Positions 13,154 through 24,297 of a stretch of 64,000 nucleotides of DNA are shown one piece after another. Position numbers and translations under genes: made by a program. This stretch comes from Diphasiastrum complanatum (Eukaryota > Streptophyta > Lycopodiopsida > Lycopodiales > Lycopodiaceae): assembly GCA_029204225.1 (NCBI GenBank), contig CM055102.1:5199520-5263519 (forward strand), written 5' to 3'. The notes under the pieces are model-generated. The model saw only the letters and a program-made list of their open reading frames with translations, was not told where the DNA came from and did no database searches. How positions within the stretch are numbered: position 1 is the first letter of the stretch; each line of letters starts with the position of its first letter.

Positions 13154-13925
13154 TGTTGAATTTCAATGCTCAAATCCACTATGTAATGAGCATTCTGGAA
13201 AAACTCAACCAAAGTCCAACTTCGCATTTTTCTCAGTTCTCGCACTTCGCGGTTTGTCAAAACTCAACTCCATCAACTTCGAAGTTATTGAAGTTTGAAG
13301 TCCACCTTTTTTTTACTTTGACTTCTCCATGTAAATACTTGACTCACTTCATCATCTGTCGTCTCCGACTTCTCCTTGTATATATATTAAAATGTTAAGG
13401 TACCCGACACATCAAAGTGCCCGACATATCGATCCATGAACTATCAGATGACTTCAAGTACATCTCTGACAGTCAACCTGACTTGTCCATACACTTATAG
13501 TTAAGAGAAAATGACCATCTAATGCATAACAACTTCAATAAATTAAGCAGTTAGATTTGCTCCCAATGCATTGAGCACTGAGCATTGACATGCAATCATC
13601 AATGTACATCATCAATGCTCTTATCAAATTGGTTAAACTGTATTCTAGTTAAGTAACTAAGTTGCTATGTAATTAGTAAGTTAGATAAACGATCACAAGT
13701 TGAAGCAATTTTGTGCCAGCTCTTTAGCGCTGCTTCACGCCCTTGTACTCATTTTTTTATCAATCAAAGTGCAAGTTTTTTGTCTCACTATTGTATTGTT
13801 CTATTGCGCATCGCTATTGCTGATTCATCTTGATTATTGTTGGTAATTGTTGCACTTTCGATCCATCTACCATCTGCTCCACTTCCGTTGCTATCCTATT
13901 CGATCTGTCCACAAATTTTTTGACA
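13154..13925 (+). repeat. 5' LTR of copia family C (copy C1)
   Basis: Starts TGTTGAATTTCAATGC and ends TTTTTTGACA, directly followed by an initiator-Met-type primer site. The same LTR occurs in reverse at 63079-63874 and, diverged, at 29723-30535; shared words include GGTAATTGTTGCACTT and CTGATTCATCTTGATTATTGTTG. Length is about 772 bp. Confidence 0.85.
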
Positions 13926-13937
13926 TGGTATCAGAGC
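13926..13937 (+). promoter_or_regulatory. Primer-binding site (tRNA-iMet type)
   Basis: TGGTATCAGAGC lies immediately after the LTR end, the canonical plant copia primer site complementary to the 3' end of initiator Met tRNA. Confidence 0.92.
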
Positions 13938-14072
13938 GAGTGGTTCAGTAATCTGCATTTCTATTGTAGGTTATCAGTCTTGTTTCTACCAAGACATCAT
14001 CTCAGCAAGTGCACAACCAACAGTATTCACGACATCATTGTTTCTATCAACATTCTCGTTCATTAAACCAGA

Positions 14073-15096
14073 ATGGATCCATCTTCTAGTTCATCTCTGA
14101 TCGACAAATTTGACGGAGAGAACTTCCATCTCTGGAAGTTCAAGATCAAAGTAGTTCTTCTTGCCAAAGAACTGTGGGATGAACTATGGGACATCGTTGA
14201 TGGCATTGAGGTCGGATGCAACTAGCATCACAAAATGGAGATAAGAGATGGCAAGGCATTTGTCTTGATCACTCTCAATATCAAAGACTCTCAGATCAGC
14301 CACATATGTGCTGCTCAGACCGCTAAGGATGCATGGGACATCCTAGCAACTCTCTATGACATCAAAGATGTCACTTCAAAACTACATTTGAGAAATAAAT
14401 TCTGCGCTCTTAGAATGTCTGATGCAGATAGTGTTTCGAGCCATCTTAACACTTTCAAGATCCTTATGGAGTAGATGACTACAACCAGATCAGTCATTAA
14501 AGATTTAGATGCAGTAATGACTCTATTATCGAGTCTCCCCGATGCCTATGAAACATGGGTTATGGCTATTTCGACCCAGTAGTATCTCACTCTATTAAGA
14601 GTCATCTCGATGCTACTACAAGAGGAGATCAAAAGAAATGTCTTCTCCTTTGGCTCAGGATCGGATCCACATGCTCTATACACAAAAAAAAATCAGAAGT
14701 TTAGATCCAAAGGGTCTACAAAGTCATATTACACTAACAAGATGAGCAACATGCAGCAGCCTATGTCAAACACACCATCAACTTCAAGATCTTCATCATT
14801 CTAGCCAATGTAGAAACTATTCTGCAAATATTGTAAGAGGACTGGCCATCTCATCAAGGATTGCCAAACTTTGAAGTACAAGAAGAAGAAGAAGAAGAAG
14901 CAATTCCAATAGCATGCCAATGCTGCTTCAGCCAGTCACTCAATCTAGGAACAAGACGAAGATGAAGCAACCTTCATGACCAAGGTTGGAGAGCAACATG
15001 ATATCGACTCCTGGTATTTGGACTCAGGAACAACTCAACACATGACTCACCATCAAGACTAGTTCCAGGACTACAAACCATTCACCCACTCAAGAG
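14073..15096 (+). pseudogene. Copia C1: gag and protease start
   Basis: ATG at 14073 gives MDPSSSSSLIDKFDGENFHLWKFKIK, the gag start of Tnt1/Sire-like copia elements. The same frame runs on through DGKAFVLITLNIKDSQISHICAAQTAKDAWDIL and SKLHLRNKFCALRM, with TAG stops near 14223, 14472 and 14580. A zinc knuckle CKYCKRTGHLIKDC is at about 14823-14864, a lysine run follows, and the protease motif DSGTTQHMT is near 15021. Soon after the protease motif the element joins directly to RT/RNase H sequence (next entry). Integrase and most of RT are missing. Confidence 0.85.
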
Positions 15097-15799
15097 TTGT
15101 GCAACTCCTTCATGGACATCACTCTTTATGATAGTCTTATTGGCTCCCTCACATGGTTAATTGTAACTAGGCCAGATTTAAGCTTTAGTGTGCATAAATT
15201 AAGCCAATTCATGCAAGATCCAAAGATTTGGCATTGGAGATGGCAAAAGAATCTTGAGATATGTATCTTCCACCTTAGACTATGGATTGATCTATAAAGG
15301 AGAAGATCTAACATTGGTTGCATTTTCAAACTCGAATTTTGCAGGAGACAAAGTGGATAGAAAATCCACAAGTGCATACATAGTTTTTATTGGAGGAAAT
15401 CTAGTTTCTTGGCTATCCAAGAAGCAAGCAACTATATCCTTGTCATCTTGTGGAGCAAAGTACAAAGCTCTTACAACTACCACAAAGGAGGTCCTATGGA
15501 TCAAGAGGCTACTCATGGAGCTAAGGTGTATTGGAAATGAAGACCTACCTATTATCAAGAATGATAGCATCTTGGCTCAGGCTCTTGCAAACAATCATGT
15601 ATTCCATGCAAGAAGCAAACACACCAAGGTAGCACACCACTTTGTAAGAGAGAAAGTGATCGAGAGAGAGATCTTGTTGGAGCATGCTAAATCACCATCT
15701 TGTGTTGCAGATCTACTCATAAAACCATTGCTCAAGAATGTATTTGTCAAGATGAGATCAAATCTTGGCTTAATCTCAAAGTCCATGGTGAATAGATAG
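15097..15799 (+). pseudogene. Copia RT end and RNase H, fused to C1 protease
   Basis: Starts with the RT thumb segment SLIGSLTWLIVTRPDLSFSVHKLSQFMQ. A shift near 15250 leads into RYVSSTLDYGLIYKG, SNSNFAGD...RKSTSAYIVFIGGNLVSWLSKKQ, HARSKHTKVAHHFVREKV and ADLLIKPL: a nearly full RNase H domain with a natural-looking stop at 15797-15799. The purine tract TTTTAAGGAG and an LTR start that follow belong to a family unlike LTR C, so the junction near 15097 joins two different copia families. Confidence 0.85.
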
Positions 15800-15816
15800 A
15801 TATATTTTAAGGAGTG

Positions 15817-16080
15817 TGAAGAATAGTAAAAAATATCTTTCTATGTTCACTTTGGGGGCTATGCTCATGATTATTCCCTTGTACATATGTGAGTATGTGA
15901 ATTGAGCACATTACCTTGTAGAATAGGTCAAGTTTGTGTTTGGTAGAAGTAGATGTTTGGCATGCACAATGTTAGGTGACATGCAAAGTTAGGTAGAATG
16001 TAACTAGGAAAATTCTATACTTGTCTAGGAAAAGATATGCCATTCTTGCCACATCATGGATGTACTTTGAGATGTGGATC
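15817..16080 (+). repeat. 3' LTR fragment after the RNase H relic
   Basis: Begins TGAAGAATAG after the purine tract AAGGAGTG. Element D's LTR begins TGAAGAATTGCC after GAGAAGGAGTG, so this is probably a sister family. The end is unclear; by about 16080 the sequence has run into the minus-strand relic. Confidence 0.5.
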
Positions 16081-16149
16081 TATGATAATAGAGTTAACTA
16101 AAATATGTGGATCAACCTTTGGACACTTGGAAATCCACCTAAGAACTCG

Positions 16150-16751
16150 AGCCTCATGATGAGAGTTTTTTTTTAATAGTAGGTGCCCATTAAGAAAGGC
16201 ACTCTTGACATCCATTTGATGGACATCCCTATCAAAATATGAGGCTATAGCCAAAACGGTCCTGATAGATGTCATCTTAGCAACAAGTGTGAATGTCTCA
16301 TCATAGTCTAGTCCCTCCTGCTGAGCATAGCCTTTCGCCACCAACCTTGCCCTGTACTTGTCCATTGTTCCATTGGCATGAAACTTGGTCATTGCACCTG
16401 CTTCCATCTTGAGAGTATATAACCTGTTTTGCAAATACATCAGCTTGGCTGAATCCAGTATTTCAAACATAGACTTCAGAATAGTCCAAGCATCAGCTGC
16501 ATCTCTTGCATTGCAAATGTGAGGAATAATATTGTCCTTGACAGAAAGATTGATTATCCTATAGCTTTCTATCTCCTATTTATGTAGTCCTTCAATTCAG
16601 GATTAGATGTTGGTATAGGCTCTGTACCTGTCATCACCTCCCAGCAATTCTTGTCCATCAAGATATTAGCCATCTTGAACTTCCACACTCTATAGTTTGT
16701 GCCATCTAGTTTGCTAGATTCACCCAGCAAACTCTCCCCAAGACTAGCCAT
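16150..16751 (-). pseudogene. Copia relic M: gag fused to RT
   Basis: The minus strand starts MASLGESLLGESSKLDGTNYRVWKFKMANIL, a gag N-terminus, continues after a frameshift near 16590 as INLSVKDNIIPHICNARDAADAWTILKS, then LYTLKMEAGAM. At about 16390 it passes without a break into RT: TKFHANGTMDKYRARLVAKGYAQQEG, DETFTLVAK and [16 protein letters not shown]. About two thirds of the polyprotein (rest of gag, protease, integrase) is missing, yet the fusion is in frame. A near-identical RT piece lies in element D (21951-22163). Confidence 0.85.
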
Positions 16752-16851
16752 GCTATAATCTGTGCTCAAACAGAAGCTCAACCTGAAAAAGATCAAAAAA
16801 GAAACAACTTCCAGCAACAAGGGTTTGAGTTTGAGTTTCCAATCAGATCAA

Positions 16852-17775
16852 CTGGATTCGATGATTTTGGTGAGAATGCCACATAGGATTTTATTGGTGG
16901 ATTCCACCTGGCCATTAGTATGGGGAACTTTTGCGATGTACCACAAAAGTTTTTGAAAGAAGATCTGCTATGATAGAGTTAAGAAAATGTGTACCCCTAT
17001 CACTGATAAATTCTAGAGGACAGCCGAAACAAACGATAACCTGTTCATAGAGAAATTTTATGGTAGAACGAGCATCAGCATTACGAACAACTCTTGCTTC
17101 AGCCCATTTGGTACAATAGTCCATAGCTACTATGATGTAACAAGATTTCATAGCTACTATGATATAACGAGATTGAGTGTGTCAAGCAGTGGGACTAATA
17201 GGTCCAACATAATGAATCTCTCATTTTTGAAAAGCTTGATCAGTGGTTACAGGGTGCAGAGGCATGTAGTCGGTCTTTTGAAATCGTTTTGTGCGTTGGT
17301 AGACATCACATGCCTTTGTGTAATTGTGCATATCCTTAAAGAGCATTGGCCACCAAAAACCGGCCAAGAAGATTTTTTAAACAGTCATTTCAGAAGAGAA
17401 ATGTCCTGTTTCAATACCTTCATGAGTGAGGGAAATGACAAAGGGTATTTCGCCTTCATTAAGACAACGTCGGATAATTCCATCTAAACTTTGCTTGTAC
17501 AGCTGGCCTGCAATTAACGTATAAGGTTTGGTTTTCAGGACCAAAGCATGTTGTTCAGGTTTAGATAAGAAAGGATCCATCTGATCTAAGCTTAAATATT
17601 CGGTGATTTCCTTGGCCCCTATAGGTGTAGATTCAACCTGAAATAAGATGGCATCAGGTAAATCATCGTTGACGTCTTGATCTGGGGTGGGTAGGTTAGG
17701 GATTCGGGACAGATGATAGGCTAAAAAATGTTGAACTCCTCTATGAACCACGATCCTAAACTCAAATATAGGCAT
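16852..17775 (-). pseudogene. Gypsy relic N: RNase H end and integrase
   Basis: Reading right to left: HLSRIPNLPTPDQD is the end of RNase H. Next comes the integrase zinc region (LTHEGIETGHFSSEMTV...KACDVYQRTKR; one Cys of the HHCC set is Tyr). The core follows with YIIVAMDYCTKWAEA (first Asp), FISDRGTHFLN (second Asp) and NGQVESTNKIL (Glu) near 16890. There is a stop near 17377 and a shift near 16930. It ends abruptly at about 16852, where copia M begins. This family differs from the chromovirus at 42.6-48.9 kb. Confidence 0.85.
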
Positions 17776-19659
17776 TGGTAAGGGCTTCTTTTATGATCAT
17801 CAACATTACTTATGCTAGAACCATAAGTCCAAAAATCACCATAGCTTGGCATGATTTTTCTAATATTGAAATCAAAAAGTATTTCCATCTCAATAAGGCT
17901 AACTACTTGCATATGGATATAAGTGTCCACTTTGGATGTTTCACTTATTCTCATAAGAAGTTTACAACTTGCCTTTAAAATTGAAAATTTACAAATTTCA
18001 ACATTATGAATGAACACATCATTCATGATCTTATTGAAACCAAAAGAAAATACATCATGAAGATGTTTCCATTTCCTTGTCTTTATACTCAATGTAAGTT
18101 TACAAGGAAAACACACAAAAGAAATGATCTACACTAGATCACATGAACTTGGCATGTATACTTGATTCAAACACACAAAGATCAAATCCAATCACCCCTT
18201 TTGGAATCCCTCTTGACCCAAAGAATCTCACTCTTGATATTTGGAATGGACATGAAATTGTTTGATAACAATCTATGTCAATAATCTTTCACCAAGATTA
18301 AAAATTTGACATCTAGAGATTCACAAAGATCCCAACCATGTATGAACACTCAAATATGGACTATTCCTTGTTCTATACTCCCAATGGGATCACAACTTGA
18401 CCCTCAACCTCTCACAAAGAAAGTTGTATTAGAACTCATTTGAGTTTCATACATACAATGTCAAATTTTTGCTCAAAAAATGAATTTATTCACCCCCTAT
18501 TAGACTCCACCAAATACAAATGACTCTACCTCTTTAGAGCTAGAATGAGATTCAAATTCTTGTGATGCTTATTTCTCACTAAGATATGTGCTTGCAAAGA
18601 GCTAATGCCACTTAGCAAGATTTGATCACCATGAAAAAGACAATTTTTCCACCAAAGTAAAGAAATGAGTTACTAGATCTTGCCCTCTACAAAGGAAGGA
18701 ACTCTTAGGATTTTTGGATCAAACACTACACATGTGACTCACACACCTCTATGACTCTCTTTCAAGCCAAACAAAACTCAACTCTTTGAGTAGGAGTGGA
18801 ACAATGTGACTTAGATTTCAAAAATCACTTCTAGAACTCTCCAACAATGCCAATTACCCTAAGTTACTAGATCTTGCCCTCTCCAATGGAAGGAACTCTT
18901 GGAATTTTTGGATCACGCTCTCCACATGTGCTTCACACACCTCTATGACACATTTTCAGGTCATTAAACACTCAAGAACTATGAGTAGGAGTGAAACAAT
19001 GTGACTAGGATCTTGAAAATCCTATCTAGAACTCTCAAAACCTAGATTGACAATGCTATCATGAAGTTTTTCTCTACAATGCCTATGATTTGGTGCTCTT
19101 TGACAAAGGTCACCAGGTTAGGTACCCTACATACCTCCAAACAAATGTCAATAACTTAATCTAGGATCAACCATTTTGATTGAAATCACTTGCACCTAAA
19201 TCCTTACTCAAATAGCTTCCAAACAAGTGCTCACTTGCTTGATTTGGTTCTACCTTGAGATCACAACAAATACTCAAAGTGGATGGATATCACACGTGCC
19301 TGATGACAGTAGTCCTTGCTTTACGTACAATGAACCCAAAAAATAGATTTTTGGCTGAGTTAGAACAAAAATCCTATTGGAAACTAGTCGAGATCACAAA
19401 ATTCTCAAATTTGATCTTTCACTCCACAGCTTGTATGAAGCACCAACTTGAAAATACAAGTACAATAGCCTTAAAAATACACTTAGATATGGTGCAAGTA
19501 CAAGTATAGCAGCCTCTCACACATGTGGGAAGTACACTTGAAACTCACAAAATCTAGAAGTAATCATTCGGTTAGACTTGCCCTCTCTCAAATTGATTTT
19601 AGCACCAATGCCTTTAACAAAATGGAGAGATCTTGATCATCATCTATGCTCTTAGACTT
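17776..19659. other. Noncoding DNA with a local duplication
   Basis: No protein motif is recognisable. It resembles the leader-type DNA found beside minus-strand copia LTRs here (CTTGCCCTCTC and LTR-adjacent CACACATGTGG words), and ends at a primer site at 19661. It holds the duplication listed next. Confidence 0.45.
18670..19036. repeat. Direct duplication, about 190 bp
   Basis: Two adjacent copies both start GTTACTAGATCTTGCCCTCT and share GGAAGGAACTCTT, CTTCACACACCTCTATGAC or close variants, GAGTAGGAGTG and CTAGAACTCT. The second copy begins near 18863. They are diverged by substitutions and small gaps. Confidence 0.8.
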
Positions 19660-19660
19660 G

Positions 19661-19672
19661 GCTTTGATACCC
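19661..19672 (-). promoter_or_regulatory. Primer-binding site, minus-strand copia
   Basis: GCTTTGATACCC on the plus strand is the reverse complement of GGGTATCAAAGC, a slightly decayed tRNA-iMet site next to the LTR end at 19673. Confidence 0.6.
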
Positions 19673-19945
19673 TGTCAAAAAATCAGAGAATAGGACTCAA
19701 ATAGATCTACAAAAGTGGCAACTTGGAATGTTGATCTATCTCCAAACTAGCTTCTACTTGACAATTTCTACACATCCATGCAAGAACAATTAAAAGTAAT
19801 GATCAAAAGCCTTCCCACGTGTGAATTATAGTATTTGTACAGAATTATAACAGAAAAAATGATTACTTATCATTTCCTAAGCATTCATTCACAAAGAACA
19901 TGCTTAATAGAGTGAAAACACTTAGATTGCTCCCAAATCAATGTC
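19673..19945 (-). repeat. LTR fragment, inverted relative to 4440-4719
   Basis: The reverse complement matches the element 1 LTR in order: GAATGCTTAG(G/T)AAATGATAAGTAA, a TTCACACGTG motif, CTTGTTCTTG-like words, GTCAAGTAGAAGCTAG and the end TTTTGACA. The primer site beside it fixes orientation. Confidence 0.65.
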
Positions 19946-20386
19946 TTTTCAATTCCTATTGCAACAAAATACAGTGACAGGGAATCCTCGGTGTATGAAA
20001 CTAAGTCTATCGATTTAGTAATCAGACCGATTTTGAAGTCTACGAAATCTGTCCTACTGATCACAGCTTCGAAGTTGCTGGATTGACTAAGTCGATTTCA
20101 TAACCATGCACAAATTACCTTGATCACAGAGTTTTGGCTTTGCAGAAGCGTTGTATCAAAATTGCAGTGATTAGAGCAAGAAAATTGAGCAGTGTTATCA
20201 GTCATATAAAATGATAAAATCTATACAATGACTCTACAAGTGTGAATTAGTTCGAACATGCAATCACCTTAAACAAACTAAGCTGCTAGGACAATGATAA
20301 ATTAGTCGTTTAGAGATACAATGTGATTGCAGCACAGATCAGGCACGTCCTTCTTGATACAATACTCTGACAATAGAGAAGAAGAA

Positions 20387-20877
20387 CGATACAATGCGCT
20401 CTGAATAAAAATCACTAATCTACTAATTCATCAATCTTATATGAATATGTACACATGGCTAACTAATTAAAACAATGGTTAGCATTACAAATTAGGATTA
20501 AGACACTACTTGTTGTTGCACGTGGCTTTCAGTCAACATCTAATTTAGTTAGAGATGTTGGACACATTGATGACTTCGTACAAGTCAGAGATCATGGACA
20601 AGCTGCAAGACGTCGGCAGACAAGTCGATGATGTGGAAGTTGAGGACGAAAACATCGGATAGGTTGGAGACATCAAGGATGTCGATGACTTTGGCCAAGT
20701 CAATGACGTGGACATTGGGTAACTTGAAGACATCGGACATGTCGATGACTTCGGACATGTTGATGTAGACTGTCATTGACTTTTCTGTAGATGTCGTGAC
20801 TATGCCAATATTTATAGCAGCTAATAAATGAATCTAGATTAGCATGAAATAAGGATGGAGAGGATAGAAATCCAACA
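20387..20877 (-). repeat. Family C-like LTR fragment with GTCGATGA repeats
   Basis: The right end GAAATCCAACA is the reverse complement of TGTTGGATTTC, the family C LTR start. About 20560-20770 is filled with short, irregular repeats of GTCGATGA/GTCGGACA type, as in the C copy at 30145-30400. The left end is not resolved. Confidence 0.5.
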
Positions 20878-20926
20878 TATGCTACATGGCTAGATTTGCC
20901 AATGTTGGCAATTTTTCACACCATCT

Positions 20927-21189
20927 ATGGAAAGCCTACAAGGTGTGTTGGTGGCCAAGGAGAGTAGGCATGAGCTCAAGCTTGCAAGGATGGGTCAAAT
21001 CAATGCAAAGGAAGGGGAGAAGAAGGCACTTATCATCCAAGGCAAAGGCAAACACAAAGGAAAGAAGAAGGACAAGATTGAGGAGAGAGTGATGATGCAT
21101 CACAATCTTTTCTTCAACAAGTGGCAAGAAGGACAAATCCAAGATGACGTGTTTCTATTGTAATAAGAGGGGGCATTTTTCCTACTTTG
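20927..21189 (+). pseudogene. Copia gag fragment with zinc knuckle, cut by element D
   Basis: Reads KARMGQINAKEG-like basic gag sequence with KGKHKGKKKD, then in a shifted frame MTCFYCNKRGHFSYF, the first part of a CX2CX4HX4C knuckle. It stops at the CTTTG target duplication (21185-21189), where element D was inserted. The sequence right of D (27377 onward) does not continue as clear gag. Confidence 0.6.
21185..21189. repeat. Target-site duplication, left copy (CTTTG)
   Basis: CTTTG immediately left of element D, identical to 27372-27376. Confidence 0.9.
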
Positions 21190-21889
21190 TGTAAAAGTAC
21201 CTTACTTTAGGACCATAAATGGATCTGCAAAAGATCCACAAGAGTAATTGGATGCTTGCTCAACAATCTATCAAAAAACTAGACACAAAAAAGTTGATCT
21301 AGATTGGCAATTTGACAAACAACAAGCATTAACAATCAAAAGCATTGATCAACATTGAAATCCGAGCCCACACGTGTTTAATACAGGCTGTAGTATGGCC
21401 TTCAACCTGAGAAACATGTAGAAATTGATTTGGTTTCATTCGGATCACAAAAACTCAATGTACATAGTGAACTAGCTTGAGATTGCCAATGAGCTCCAAA
21501 AATTTTCTATCTTCTCACAATGGAAGCTTGGAATACATAGCAAATTCGACTTCCTTCTTGAAGTTAGGTGGATTTCCAGCATGTAATAAGGAAGTTCACT
21601 CACTCTTCTTGCCCTAAAATGAAACCCTAGTCTATTTCGTAGAGTCATGCTTGGTAGATAGCTAGTTGGTCAAATTTTCACCTTAAATCTAGGACTTAGG
21701 TCCTATAAACTAGGAATCACTACCAAAATGACATGACCAACCCTATGGACTTGACCTAACCTACATTAGGAGTGGTTTGCCATGTGGCATCTTGGCATTA
21801 CATGTGTGGAACCCAATTATACACAATATTTACAAAGTTCTACATGGTTTTTGATCAAGCTAGATTTGCCAATTTTTGGCAATTCTTCA
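21190..21889 (-). repeat. 3' LTR of element D
   Basis: Plus-strand edges are TGTAAAAGTACC and AATTCTTCA; in element orientation it starts TGAAGAATTGCC. It holds a CACACGTGTT variant of the palindrome at 21369. Confidence 0.93.
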
Positions 21890-21950
21890 CACTCCTTCTC
21901 AAATTTAGCTTGATCTATCTACAACTCTCTTGCTAGATGAATGAATGCTT

Positions 21951-22163
21951 TTAGAAGTGTCTAAAAAATCCAGCTACAAACAAGGAACTTTTGAGACCCT
22001 CCTGTTGGGCGTAGCCTTTCGCCACCAACCTTGCCTTGTACTTGTCCACTGTTCCATTGGCATGAAACTTGGTCTTATAGACCCACTTGCAACCTATTGG
22101 TTGCTTCCCTTCTGGCAATGTAGTGAGCTCCCATGTGTCATTCAAGGGCAAAGGCAAAGGCAA
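21951..22163 (-). pseudogene. RT N-terminal fragment in element D
   Basis: NDTWELTTLPEGKQPIGCKWVYKTKFHANGTVDKY... then KARLVAKGYAQQEG is the start of a copia RT. It breaks off at AQQEG and runs into element 3' noncoding sequence; YVDD and all of RNase H are missing. Nearly the same stretch is in relic M at 16.3 kb. Confidence 0.85.
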
Positions 22164-22639
22164 GTGGTCTAAAGAACAAGATCAAGGTGAATCTTCTACT
22201 TCAAAATTCTCGATATCGACTTTTTTTACACTAGGTAATGCAAAATCGAATGGGTGGGGGGAAAAGCTAGGAGAGTTTTCAATTGCCGTCAGGCTTTATT
22301 TCTTTTATATTTCTCGCTCCATCTGAAATAGAATCTTCACATGAAAATCTAATGAAGAAAGTGAAAGGGGTTAAACCAATCAAGTTTACTATTTTTTTGT
22401 TCAGGCAATTCTTTTTTTTTTTTTCTCACCCTACATTGAATATGACTTAAGGAATGAATGGGAAAAAAAAATAGAAAATCATTAACTTAACCATTCTTAA
22501 CAGGGATTTCTCTCATGATATCTCCGACCATGTCTCCACACAAAATGGTTTCTCCAACCATGGCTCATCATTGTTTCACCTCTTTAGAAGAGAGGATCAC
22601 CTTTGAAATAAATTAAATGGAATGACTAACTTTTTTTAT

Positions 22640-23640
22640 ACAACAGATGCCCCTCCTATCCCTATCACTCGACCCACTACCTTCTCCCTTTTTACCTCTG
22701 ACCGAATTGAATCCGCGATTAGAAAAGCCCAATCCCATAAAATTGATATTATATTCTTCCTTTTTTATTTCCTCAACAGAGCAAGCGATTAAGCTCTAGC
22801 ACCTATACCCTCTTCAGAGCTGGAGGTTAAGCTCTTACATGCTTTTTATGATTCTATGTTTGATGTGTCTTCTGACTAGCTAGAGAGAGTTCTATATTGG
22901 TTTTCACTTAGACTACCGATTTTTATGTTGTCCGACACGGACAGTGCTCCTACGAGATATGTACTTATTTCTTCTGTCCCAACAGACATTAATATAATTT
23001 CTTCTTCTTCTCACCAAATAGAAGTTTCCAAAAGTGTGAGGGCATGCAATTGACACTTGGCCAAAACATGTCAGCAATACTTCACCTGTGGTCAAGATAA
23101 GTCAATGGTCAATATAAGTCAAAACCATAATTAACAATACTTGACATATGGTCAAGATAAGTCAATGGTCAAATAAAGTCAAAACCTAATTTCGGACAAA
23201 CGAATCAAAACTCAAGAATCGCGTTTTAACCATCATAACATGCATTCTCTCTCCCTACAAAGACATATGGACAATATATATTCTTTCTCTGCTAGATGGG
23301 GACTATCAAGTGAACATTTCAAAGACCAAAATCATCGTTTTCAATACTTCTAGAGCCTTCATGCAAAGACTAGAGTTTATCTTGGATGCTCGGTTCCTAA
23401 AACTGGTTTCATCTAATACCTATCTTGGGGTGCTTTTCAGTGGCCCTATGTTTAGTATGAGACATGCAGCTTCGGCCTCCAACTAGGAAAGGGTTCATTG
23501 CTTTAGGAGATACATTCATGATGCTCCTAATAAGTATCGCCCTTTTGACGTTATGATTGCGCCTAGCGCTTACATAGTCAGGGCTATCAATTAGCGGGGT
23601 TCTCTCAGGCCTCTCACCTCCCGGACACACTTCCAATAGA
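22640..23640 (+). pseudogene. LINE (non-LTR) reverse transcriptase fragments
   Basis: On the plus strand, opposite to element D. Near 22680-22915 a broken frame reads FTSDRIESAIRKAQSHKID...LLHAFYDSMFD, like the segment ahead of a LINE RT. From about 23249 SLQRHMDNIYSFSARWGLS shifts near 23300 into QVNISKTKIIVFN, then NTYLGVLFSGPMFSMRHA: the LINE RT/thumb pattern (VN.SKTK..VF, YLGV.F.G). FDVMIAPSAY further on fits the following LINE segment. Several stops are present and the catalytic core is missing. Confidence 0.65.
23067..23190. repeat. Tandem duplication, about 65 bp, two copies
   Basis: CAATACTT(C/G)AC followed by GGTCAAGATAAGTCAATGG and AAGTCAAAACC occurs twice, starting near 23070 and 23135, between the two LINE pieces. 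Confidence 0.8.
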
Positions 23641-23729
23641 GAATGATGTCCATGAAGGATCTTTCACCACCTCTTAAAGGATCTCTTACAAGATGTTCCA
23701 TAAATGTGTCATGTAGCACACTTCAAAAA

Positions 23730-24275
23730 CTATACATCATGCCAAGCCATGGATTCCAAGGCATTTTGTGCACTTGAAGATACATCAATTAAACTATTAA
23801 GTTCATACACAGTGTTGCCAAAGACTGTTTGCCTTGCTTGATCCATATGATTGAGCCTATATGGCTCCATCTTGATACTCAAGATTCTTCTTGGAGTCCT
23901 CGGGTCTTGAGCTTGCTCCTCCACTTGATTTGACTCCAAACCATCAATGAACTGAATAAAGTGTTGATCCAAAGGTGCTTCTTCAAGTTTACAAATCTTC
24001 CACTCTTGAAAGGTCACATTTCCACCATTGACAACTTCTTTGGTAGAAAACAAGTAGATTCTACAATCTTTACTTGAAGAGCAAAACACTACCATTATTC
24101 TTATCATTGAAATAGGATAATCTTTGGTCCTTACATTGGAATGATCATGCATAGAGCATGTGGATCCAAAGATTTCCAATACAAATGATGTTTCATCTTT
24201 TATGACTCTATTCAAACTATTACAAAAATAGTTATCCAATGAAATTGCTTTATCAACAACAAATGTAGATTTCAA
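23730..24275 (-). pseudogene. Element D: integrase C-terminal tail
   Basis: A 181-codon frame on the minus strand. The middle part (FGSTCSMHDHSN...RIYLFSTKEVVNGGNVTFQEW) fits the end of copia integrase, where FGC...H, a YRLYDP-like strand and RDVVF...E..W normally occur. The D,D,E core is absent. The acidic linker EEQAQDPRTPRR usually precedes RT. Confidence 0.55.
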
Positions 24276-24297
24276 AGCATCTCATTTCATTGTCTTG

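Noticed and set aside
13830-14066. 78-codon ORF across the C1 LTR end
   Set aside because: Spans the LTR edge and primer site, so it cannot be a protein gene.
19255-19509. 84-codon ORF near 19.3 kb
   Set aside because: No motif; lies in leader-type DNA next to a minus-strand primer site.
22165-22640. Possible organelle DNA insert inside element D
   Set aside because: Composition looked different, but no chloroplast or mitochondrial gene was recognised.
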